DNA of 5,411 bases from positions 1-5,411 of the forward strand of contig JAIRWE010000093.1 in assembly GCA_031253365.1 (NCBI GenBank), written 5' to 3'. A program made the translations under genes and the position numbers. Each line of letters starts with the position of its first letter. Positions within the stretch are counted from its first letter, which is position 1. This DNA comes from Oscillospiraceae bacterium. GTDB taxonomy: Bacteria > Bacillota > Clostridia > Oscillospirales > Ruminococcaceae. The notes under the pieces were generated by a model. The model made no database searches. It saw only the letters and a program-made list of their open reading frames with translations, and had not been told where the DNA came from. Shown here one piece after another: positions 1 through 4,644 of the stretch.

Positions 1-1251
1 GGCGAATATGCAAATCGCGAAGATTATGCCGTAGTTGGCGATATGATAAGCGGCTTGCGCGTCCATAACGGCGCCGTTCCCGCCCGCTTTGAACATCACG
101 CCCATGAAGTCCCCCGCGCTTTTGATATCCGGCAAGCTGAACAGCACCCACCCCAGCATTACCAAAAACATGGTGTAAGCCATCGAAATCAGCGCCGGAA
201 GCCTGTCAAGGAGCCTGCCCAAAAACAGTTTTTCCGAAATTATCACAAATCCGTACAGCGAACCCCATAAGATGAAATTCCAGCTCGCGCCGTGCCATAT
301 TCCCGTAAGGAGCCACACCGCCGCCAAATTCAGCACGGTTCGGAGTTTCCCTTTGCGGCTGCCTCCCAACGGGAAATAGACGTAATTTTTAAACCAGTTG
401 CCGAGCGTCATGTGCCATCGCCGCCAAAATTCGGAAATACTGCGGGCGGTATACGGGTAATTAAAATTCTTCGGGAAGTTGAAACCGAGGATTTTCCCCA
501 GCCCGATTGCCATATCGGAATATCCCGAAAAGTCGAAATATATCTGGAACGTGAACGCCAGCACCCCCAGCCAAGCCGTCGCTACCGAAATGGTTGAAAA
601 ATCCGCTCCCTTTACCGCGTCCCAAAGAACGCCTATGCTGTTGGCAAGCAGAACCTTCTTCCCCAAGCCCGTGACAAAGGTGATAATACCCTCATAAATC
701 ATATCAAGGGAAGGTTTGCGGTCATTCAATTCCTTTTCAATCTCCTCGTAACGCACAATCGGTCCCGCCACAATCTGCGGGAACATGGTCACGAACGCGC
801 CGAAGTTAATCGGGTTCTTTTGCACCTTAATCCTGCGGCGGTAAACGTCAATCGTGTAAGACATCGTCTGGAAGGTGAAAAAGCTGATTCCTATGGGGAG
901 ATGCAGCTTGGGAACGGGGATATTCGCGGACAGCAAGCCGTTTATGTTGGTTACTATGAAACCGCTGTACTTAAACACCCCGAGCAGCATGATATTCATG
1001 ACGACCGAAACGACCAGCCCCAATTTCCGCATGGCGGGCTTATCGTCGAATTTATGGATAAACAGCCCCGCGAAATAGTCTATCGCGGTTGACGCGATAA
1101 GCACGAATACGTAAAAAGGTTCCCCCCACGCATAAAAAACCAAACCGCTTAAAAATAAAAAAGTGTTGCGCAACGGTTTCCCGACGAGGAAATACAGCGT
1201 GAAAAACAACGGCAAAAAAATAAAAAGACAAGTCAAGCCGGAAAAAACCAT
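1..1251 (-). CDS. AlgI-like MBOAT family O-acyltransferase (3' end beyond left edge)
   Basis: I translated this frame by hand: 417 codons are open from the ATG at 1251 to the left edge, so the C-terminus is missing (AlgI-like proteins are usually about 460-500 residues). It is a multi-pass membrane protein with hydrophobic segments from residue 1 onward. The MBOAT signature is clear: FQIYFDFSGYSDMAIG near 235-250, SISEFWRRWHMTLGNWF near 271-287 with His280, and LTGIWHGASWNFILWG near 315-330 with His320, which corresponds to the catalytic MBOAT histidine. The family transfers acyl, usually acetyl, groups across the membrane to cell-surface polysaccharides, often with a periplasmic or extracellular SGNH/AlgX-like partner; any such partner would lie beyond the left edge. 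The start fits the family N-terminus (MVFSGLTCLFIFLP) and has a GGGGG ribosome site 4 nt upstream (1256-1260). It begins 18 bp after the recR stop, so co-transcription is likely. The glycan substrate cannot be read from the sequence. Confidence 0.93.
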   Translation of the reverse strand, partial: MVFSGLTCLFIFLPLFFTLYFLVGKPLRNTFLFLSGLVFYAWGEPFYVFVLIASTAIDYFAGLFIHKFDDKPAMRKLGLVVSVVMNIMLLGVFKYSGFIVTNINGLLSANIPVPKLHLPIGISFFTFQTMSYTIDVYRRRIKVQKNPINFGAFVTMFPQIVAGPIVRYEEIEKELNDRKPSLDMIYEGIITFVTGLGKKVLLANSIGVLWDAVKGADFSTISVATAWLGVLAFTFQIYFDFSGYSDMAIGLGKILGFNFPKNFNYPYTARSISEFWRRWHMTLGNWFKNYVYFPLGGSRKGKLRTVLNLAAVWLLTGIWHGASWNFILWGSLYGFVIISEKLFLGRLLDRLPALISMAYTMFLVMLGWVLFSLPDIKSAGDFMGVMFKAGGNGAVMDAQAAYHIANYGIIFAICIFA

Positions 1252-1269
1252 AAAACCCCCGAAAACAGC

Positions 1270-1869
1270 CTATATTTCGTTTCTGTTCTCCAACGCCCGC
1301 GTCAGCGTAACATCGTCGGCGAATTCCAGCGTCGCCCCCACCGGAAGCCCGTAAGCGAGCCGCGTCGTCTTAATTCCGAGCGTTTTTACCAACCTGCTTA
1401 TGTAAGAAGCCGTCGCTTCCCCCTCTATGGTGGGGTTGGTGGCCATTATCACCTCTTGCGCGTCGCCGGAAAGCCGTTTCATCAATTCTTTCACGCGGAT
1501 GTCGTCAGGACCCGTCCCTTCCATCGGCGACAAAAGCCCGTGCAAAACATGGTAACGTCCGTCAAAGCCGCCGGTTCGCTCGAACACGGAAACGTCGCGG
1601 GGGGATTCCACCACGCAGATAATTTTCGCGTTTCTGCGTTCGTCGGCGCAAATCGGGCAGACGCTTCCCACGGTGAAATTACAGCACACGTCGCAGCAGC
1701 GAACCGACGAGCGTGCCTCGACCATAGCCGCCGAAAACTCTTCCACGGCTTCGGTCGGCAGCGCGAGAATATGATAAGCGAGCCTTTGCGCGGTTTTCAT
1801 ACCTATTCCCGGCAGCCTCGCGAACTGTTCCGCCACCCTGATAAGCGGCGCGGATGTGTATTCGGGCAT
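1270..1869 (-). CDS. recR: Recombination mediator protein RecR
   Basis: This is a full-length RecR of 199 residues, the usual family size. RecR forms a ring-shaped clamp that works with RecO (and RecF) to load RecA onto SSB-coated gapped DNA in the cytoplasm. Domains in order: an N-terminal helix-hairpin-helix (LPGIGMKTAQRLAYH, residues 19-33); a four-Cys zinc finger (Cys59, Cys62, Cys71, Cys74); a Toprim domain from about 82 to 175 starting IICVVES with the conserved Glu88; and the C-terminal Walker-B-like segment with ATNPTIEGEATASYIS (143-158) and RLAYGLPVGATLEF (170-183). The ATG at 1869 has a GTGAGG ribosome site about 4 nt upstream that overlaps the stop codon of the ebfC-like gene, and only 6 bp separate the two genes, pointing to translational coupling. 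dnaX-ybaB-recR is a widely conserved bacterial order. Nothing in the sequence suggests inactivation. Confidence 0.98.
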   Translation of the reverse strand: MPEYTSAPLIRVAEQFARLPGIGMKTAQRLAYHILALPTEAVEEFSAAMVEARSSVRCCDVCCNFTVGSVCPICADERRNAKIICVVESPRDVSVFERTGGFDGRYHVLHGLLSPMEGTGPDDIRVKELMKRLSGDAQEVIMATNPTIEGEATASYISRLVKTLGIKTTRLAYGLPVGATLEFADDVTLTRALENRNEI

Positions 1870-1875
1870 AAAACC

Positions 1876-2226
1876 TCACATCATTCCGGGAACATTTATA
1901 CCGCCCGTGACCTTTTCCATTTCGGCGGAATATTCTTCCTCGACCTTCGCGATAACCGCGTTTACCCCCGCCACGATGACGTCCTCCAAATCCTCCGCGG
2001 CGTCCTTATCGACGATATCCGGGCTGAGCCTGACGGATTTGAGGATTTTACCGCCCGTCATGGTCAGCTCAATCAATCCGCCCCCCGCCGTAACGCTGTA
2101 TTCGCGTTCGCTGAACGCTTCTTGCAGATTTTTGATATCCTCCTGCATTTTTTGCGCCTGCTTAAACATATTGTTCATGTTTCCGGCGCCTTTGTTCTGA
2201 TACGCCTCGGGTAGCCTTGCTTTCAT
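1876..2226 (-). CDS. ebfC: YbaB/EbfC family nucleoid-associated DNA-binding protein
   Basis: A 116-residue protein of the YbaB/EbfC family, small dimeric DNA-binding proteins associated with the nucleoid and nearly always encoded between dnaX and recR. Visible features are an amphipathic, Gln/Met/Lys-rich helix at about 17-40 (NMNNMFKQAQKMQEDIKNLQ), the characteristic glycine-rich beta segment TAGGGLIELTMTGGKILKSV (46-65), and the C-terminal helix AEDLEDVIVAGVNAVIAKVEEE (77-98) containing the family LEDxIxxxxN pattern. The tail is Gly/Met rich, as is common. The N-terminal 16 residues before MNNMF are longer than in many relatives, but the start at 2226 is supported by a perfect AAGGAG site 7 nt upstream. 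That site overlaps the dnaX stop codon, so translation may be coupled to dnaX. Its precise role in RecFOR-type repair or nucleoid organisation is not settled by sequence. Confidence 0.96.
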   Translation of the reverse strand: MKARLPEAYQNKGAGNMNNMFKQAQKMQEDIKNLQEAFSEREYSVTAGGGLIELTMTGGKILKSVRLSPDIVDKDAAEDLEDVIVAGVNAVIAKVEEEYSAEMEKVTGGINVPGMM

Positions 2227-2233
2227 TTTGAAA

Positions 2234-2239
2234 CTCCTT
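2234..2239 (-). promoter_or_regulatory. Ribosome binding site of the ebfC-like gene, overlapping the dnaX stop
   Basis: On the minus strand AAGGAG lies 7 nt before the ATG at 2226 and shares bases with the TAA stop of dnaX (2238-2240). It fixes the start of the 116-residue protein and indicates coupled translation after dnaX. Confidence 0.8.
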
Positions 2240-3788
2240 ATAAGATATTGACTTTGACGCCCGCGTTTTCACATTCGCCGAAGAACCTGTCCCTTCGCGA
2301 GATGTTTGGGACACGCGCTTCGCCCCGCTCGAACACGACGCGCAAGTCGCTCCCCGTGACCTCGCGCACCGCCGCCGTAAGCGCGGCGGCGTTTTCTTCG
2401 TTATCGAAAAAATATTCCAGCACGGGGTTGCCCGTAATAACCACCGTGCGACCGCTTAAACGCGCGTCGGCTTCTTCCAGCATGGACGCGCGGTAAGCGT
2501 CCAATTTTTCCAAAACCCGCTCCCACTCGCCGAACTTTTCCCCCGTTACGAAATGCGCCGCTTGCGGCGCGGGTTCGGGGAACGCGGAAGGCTTCGGCGG
2601 CGGAAAGGGCAGGGGTGTTTCGGACGCGGCGGACGCGGCGAACGCGGCGGGCGCGGCGAAAGTTTCGGGCGGCGCTTTCGCCCGGGGAACGACCGGCGGC
2701 GCGGGCGTCTCGCGAACGGGTTCCCCTTTCGACAGGCACATCTTCATCAAACATATTTCCGCTTCCACCCTGCGCCCGCGAAGCCGCAAGCAGTCCTCCA
2801 AATCTTCAAGGCAACGGATTGTCTCCCCGAGCGAAAACAGCCCCGCTTGTTTCTTATAGTCGGGCAGTTCCTCCGGTAGGGCGGTGAGCAGGGAACAATC
2901 GTCCGGCATCAGCTTTATAATCATTAGGTTCCTGAAATGCCGTATCAACTCGTCAACCAATCGCGACGGGTCTTTCGAGCGGGAATAAAGTGCCGAAACG
3001 ACTTCAAGCGCGGATTTTCCGTCGCCGTTCGCTATGGCGTCCGTCACCGCGAAAAGATGCTCTTTCCCCGCTATTCCCGCGCAATCGCGGACAACCTCCC
3101 GCGTTATCACGCCCCCTTCCGAAGCCGCCACGTCCAAAAGGGAAAGCGCGTCGCGCATACCTCCGTCGGAAAGCCCGGAAATCAGCAACGCCGCGTCTTT
3201 TTCAAGGGTAAGCCCCTCCTTTTCGGCGACTTCGGTCAATAAAAGCGCGCTTTCTTCCGCGTTGATTCTGTTAAACTCAAACCTTTGGCAACGCGAAAGA
3301 ACCGTCGCTGGAATTTTATGGCTTTCCGTCGTGGCAAGAATAAAAATAACGTGCTGCGGCGGTTCTTCCAGCGTTTTCAAAAGCGCGTTGAAGGCGCTCG
3401 CCGAAAGCATATGCGCCTCGTCTATTATATAGACTTTGTATTTTAACTCGGTCGGAAGATACACCGCCTCATCGCGCAAAGCGCGTACATCGTCCACGCT
3501 GTTGTTGGAAGCGGCGTCTATTTCGGAAATATCGGTGGAGCCGTCCGCCAAAAGGCAGGATTCACATTCAAGGCAGGGGGAACCGTCTTTCGGCGAAAGG
3601 CAGTTGACGGCTTTCGCGAGAATTTTCGCGCAGGTGGTCTTGCCCGTCCCCCTTGAACCCGTGAACAAATAGGCGTGAGCGACCTGCCCCGACTTCACTT
3701 GATTTTGCAACGTCGTCGTTATATGCGGCTGCGAAATCACGTCGGAGAAGGTTTTTGAGCGATATTTTCTGTACAGCGCAAGATACAT
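2238..3788 (-). CDS. dnaX: DNA polymerase III subunit gamma/tau (clamp-loader ATPase)
   Basis: A 516-residue DnaX, the AAA+ motor subunit of the clamp loader that opens the sliding clamp and, in its tau form, holds the polymerase at the fork. From the start MYLALYRKYRSKTF: Walker A GSRGTGKT (44-51); zinc module Cys63, Cys72, Cys75, Cys78; Walker B VYIIDEAHM (119-127); sensor 1 FILATTE (149-155); the SRC arginine-finger motif (165-167); sensor 2 GGMRDALSLLD (209-219) with Arg212; and a helical collar domain to about 350. Next comes a Pro/Ala-rich low-complexity linker (about 356-412) and a small C-terminal domain (415-516). The frame stays open to an ATG at 3884, but those extra 32 codons lie inside the SRP RNA. 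I therefore choose 3788, which matches the family N-terminus and has a GAGG site at 3796-3799. It sits between the SRP RNA and the ebfC-like gene (11 bp gap). A possible frameshift site is listed separately. Confidence 0.97.
   Translation of the reverse strand: MYLALYRKYRSKTFSDVISQPHITTTLQNQVKSGQVAHAYLFTGSRGTGKTTCAKILAKAVNCLSPKDGSPCLECESCLLADGSTDISEIDAASNNSVDDVRALRDEAVYLPTELKYKVYIIDEAHMLSASAFNALLKTLEEPPQHVIFILATTESHKIPATVLSRCQRFEFNRINAEESALLLTEVAEKEGLTLEKDAALLISGLSDGGMRDALSLLDVAASEGGVITREVVRDCAGIAGKEHLFAVTDAIANGDGKSALEVVSALYSRSKDPSRLVDELIRHFRNLMIIKLMPDDCSLLTALPEELPDYKKQAGLFSLGETIRCLEDLEDCLRLRGRRVEAEICLMKMCLSKGEPVRETPAPPVVPRAKAPPETFAAPAAFAASAASETPLPFPPPKPSAFPEPAPQAAHFVTGEKFGEWERVLEKLDAYRASMLEEADARLSGRTVVITGNPVLEYFFDNEENAAALTAAVREVTGSDLRVVFERGEARVPNISRRDRFFGECENAGVKVNIL
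2370..2391 (-). other. GC-rich hairpin in the 3' part of dnaX
   Basis: On the minus strand CGCCGCCG (2391-2384) can pair perfectly with CGGCGGCG (2377-2370) around a 6-nt loop, CGCTTA. It is the strongest local stem I found just downstream of the U UUU UUC heptamer. It may simply reflect Ala-rich codons (AALTAAV). Confidence 0.4.
2401..2412 (-). promoter_or_regulatory. Candidate -1 frameshift site in dnaX (slippery U UUU UUC then stop)
   Basis: In the dnaX reading frame, Tyr459-Phe460-Phe461 is encoded by TAT TTT TTC, so the heptamer T TTT TTC (2412-2406) has the X XXY YYZ layout of -1 slippery sites. After a -1 slip the next codons are CGA and TAA (2403-2401), giving Phe-Phe-Arg-stop. A GC-rich 8-bp hairpin begins 14 nt downstream (2370-2391). 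The 14-nt spacer is longer than the usual 5-9 nt, no Shine-Dalgarno-like stimulator is obvious upstream, and only about 55 C-terminal residues would be lost, so this is a candidate only. Confidence 0.25.
2622..2657 (-). repeat. dnaX: Four tandem 9-bp repeats in the dnaX linker
   Basis: On the plus strand the units are GGACGCGGC, GGACGCGGC, GAACGCGGC and GGGCGCGGC. Read in the dnaX frame they encode Ala-Ala-Pro, Ala-Ala-Phe, Ala-Ala-Ser and Ala-Ala-Ser, within the flexible Pro/Ala-rich linker between the ATPase/collar region and the C-terminal domain. The in-frame 9-bp unit means copy-number change by slippage would only alter linker length. Confidence 0.8.
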
Positions 3789-3806
3789 AAGGCAACCTCG
3801 CGGCGC

Positions 3807-3932
3807 GGTCCCTAAACGCGAACGCGGATTTGCCGCGGCACAAGCCGAAATCCGCTTAATGCTGCTCGGTTCCCCGCCTGACATGGTTCGCGGCGCGACC
3901 TTGCACGGGACCCGCGCCCGCGTTTAAGGACC
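3807..3932 (-). ncRNA. ffs: Signal recognition particle RNA, small bacterial type (4.5S/scRNA)
   Basis: The RNA that binds Ffh (SRP54) and FtsY to target nascent membrane and secreted proteins. The diagnostic helix 8 core is present on the minus strand: GTCAGG (3882-3877), a CGG/CCG stem closing a GGAA tetraloop (loop 3873-3870), then AGCAGC (3866-3861) followed by ATTAAG. AUG/CAU flank the asymmetric loop as in other bacterial SRP RNAs. The ends pair over about 20 bp: the 5' strand starting GGTCCTTAAACGCG at 3932 pairs with the 3' strand ending CGCGTTTAGGGACC at 3807, with three G-U wobbles. A middle arm, GCAAGGTCG with CGGCTTGTGC, pairs with one bulge. The roughly 126-nt length leaves no room for an Alu domain. 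It sits 13 nt after the NUDIX stop and 18 nt before the dnaX ATG, the scr-dnaX arrangement of Bacillota. Exact ends are inferred from the closing stem. I saw no convincing dedicated promoter. Confidence 0.93.
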
Positions 3933-3945
3933 GTTATTTTCGGTA

Positions 3946-4359
3946 TCACTTCATTAAAGCGATAAAGGCTTTGGCTTTTTTTGCCACGGCGCGGTCGTTG
4001 TCATAGGTGAGCCTTTCGCCCGCCCTGTCAATCTCAATCCAGCGAATGTCGGAAATTTCCTCCTGTTGGGCGGTTAAATTCAAGCTCTTCGCGCGGGCGA
4101 TAAAATAAACGACGGTTTTCGTAATATCGCGGCGCGGGGAATAAGTGACAATCTCGCGAAAACCCGTGTCCACCAATACGTCTATCCCCGTTTCCTCTTT
4201 TATTTCGCGAATGGCGGTTTCCACTTCGTTTTCCCCTTTTTCAATGTGCCCCTTCGGGAACGACCAATACCCCGACCTGACGTGCCTCACCAGCAATATC
4301 TCGGTGTTTCCGTGATATTTGCGATATACGACGGCTCCGCACGATTTCTCATAAAGCAA
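3946..4359 (-). CDS. NUDIX hydrolase, Ap4A-hydrolase-like
   Basis: A NUDIX-superfamily pyrophosphohydrolase; the family cleaves nucleoside diphosphates linked to another group, using a divalent metal. The NUDIX box is perfect (Gx5Ex7REUxEExGU): it begins GHIEKGE and ends REIKEETGI, with the metal-binding REIKEE core intact. The flanking KSCGAVVYR and GYWSFPKGH segments resemble asymmetrical bis(5'-nucleosyl)-tetraphosphatases, so a housecleaning role on Ap4A-type nucleotides is likely but the substrate is unproven. Start choice: the frame is open to a TTG at 4467 and an ATG at 4440, but these lie in the -35 and -10 of a strong promoter. A TTG at 4359 gives 137 residues beginning M-L-YEKSCGAVVYR, the usual start of this subgroup, with AAGGGGG 10 nt upstream. 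If an upstream promoter is used instead, ATG 4440 (164 residues) is the alternative. It is followed after 13 nt by the SRP RNA. Confidence 0.93.
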   Translation of the reverse strand: MLYEKSCGAVVYRKYHGNTEILLVRHVRSGYWSFPKGHIEKGENEVETAIREIKEETGIDVLVDTGFREIVTYSPRRDITKTVVYFIARAKSLNLTAQQEEISDIRWIEIDRAGERLTYDNDRAVAKKAKAFIALMK

Positions 4360-4369
4360 ACGACAAACG

Positions 4370-4376
4370 CCCCCTT
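4370..4376 (-). promoter_or_regulatory. Putative ribosome binding site for the NUDIX gene
   Basis: AAGGGGG on the minus strand lies 10 nt before the TTG at 4359. Neither the ATG at 4440 nor the TTG at 4467 has a comparable purine-rich site, which favours the internal start. The spacing is a little long, so this is moderate support only. Confidence 0.45.
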
Positions 4377-4438
4377 CAGCGGACAACCCCACTTTTCGGC
4401 TGTTTTCGGCGAGGTTTCCGGTAAATTCAACCGTATTC

Positions 4439-4467
4439 ATTATACCATATATATTTTTTTTTTGCAA
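4439..4467 (-). promoter_or_regulatory. Sigma-A/sigma-70 type promoter for the NUDIX-SRP-dnaX block
   Basis: On the minus strand TTGCAA (4467-4462) is followed by exactly 17 nt and then a perfect TATAAT (4444-4439), with TGG immediately before it to make an extended -10 (TGnTATAAT). The predicted transcription start is near 4432, which gives a leader of about 70 nt to the TTG at 4359. Most of the spacer is an A10 tract (T10 on the plus strand, 4454-4463) followed by alternating TA. It is the best promoter-like sequence in the window and could drive everything downstream through recR and the MBOAT gene. Confidence 0.75.
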
Positions 4468-4495
4468 CCTTTTTCAGCTTTGTTTTGTGTTAGAA

Positions 4496-4509
4496 AAAGT
4501 TGTAACTTT
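4496..4509. repeat. 14-bp palindrome in the AT-rich intergenic region, possible IS end or operator
   Basis: AAAGTT-GT-AACTTT is a perfect 6-bp inverted repeat with a 2-nt centre. It lies about 30 bp upstream of the NUDIX promoter -35 and about 135 bp beyond the transposase stop. It could be an operator for the promoter or part of a terminal repeat of the IS30-like element. The other IS end is outside the window, so this cannot be settled here. Confidence 0.3.
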
Positions 4510-4564
4510 AATTGTCCGCCTTACCTGACTAATATCTTTATCGGCGACAAGCCATTCATTCCCG

Positions 4565-4627
4565 CGGTCAAGCACGCGTGAGCTTGACCGAGTCGGCGGG
4601 GTCGCCGGGTCGCTCCCGCGGGAGCGA
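4565..4627. repeat. Cluster of three tandem GC-rich hairpins between IS remnant and NUDIX gene
   Basis: Three perfect inverted repeats lie almost end to end: CGGTCAAGC/GCTTGACCG (4565-4573 with 4582-4590, 8-nt loop); CGGCG/CGCCG (4594-4598 with 4603-4607, GGGT loop); and an 18-bp perfect palindrome TCGCTCCCGCGGGAGCGA (4610-4627). The block is far more GC-rich than the AT-rich stretch beside it. There is no T-run on either side, so it is not a standard intrinsic terminator. It may be a REP-like intergenic repeat or a structured transcript end behind the transposase. No gene was found between 4468 and 4644. Confidence 0.6.
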
Positions 4628-4644
4628 AACTCCCCTGTCGCGGT

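Noticed and set aside
43..1092. Plus-strand open frames across the MBOAT gene
   Set aside because: They are short, overlap each other, lack ribosome sites and lie opposite a continuous 417-codon MBOAT frame with catalytic motifs.
1456..2214. 252-codon plus-strand open frame opposite recR and the ebfC-like gene
   Set aside because: It spans two well-supported minus-strand genes and their junction, its product is His/Arg/Phe-rich with no recognisable domain, and it is explained as an antisense shadow of GC-biased codons.
2401..2754. 117-codon minus-strand frame inside dnaX, Arg-rich
   Set aside because: It is the -1 frame of dnaX linker codons with low-complexity Arg/Ala content and no ribosome site. 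Its end is relevant only as the stop reached by the candidate frameshift.
3789..3884. N-terminal extension of DnaX from an ATG at 3884
   Set aside because: These codons lie inside the SRP RNA, do not match the DnaX family, and the ATG at 3788 has its own GAGG site and the conserved MYLALYRKYR start.
3933..3960. Dedicated promoter for the SRP RNA
   Set aside because: The sequence just upstream of the inferred 5' end (TGATACCGAAAATAAC on the minus strand) has no convincing -10/-35 pair at suitable spacing.
4565..4627. Hairpins as rho-independent terminators for the transposase
   Set aside because: No run of T follows any of the stems on either strand.
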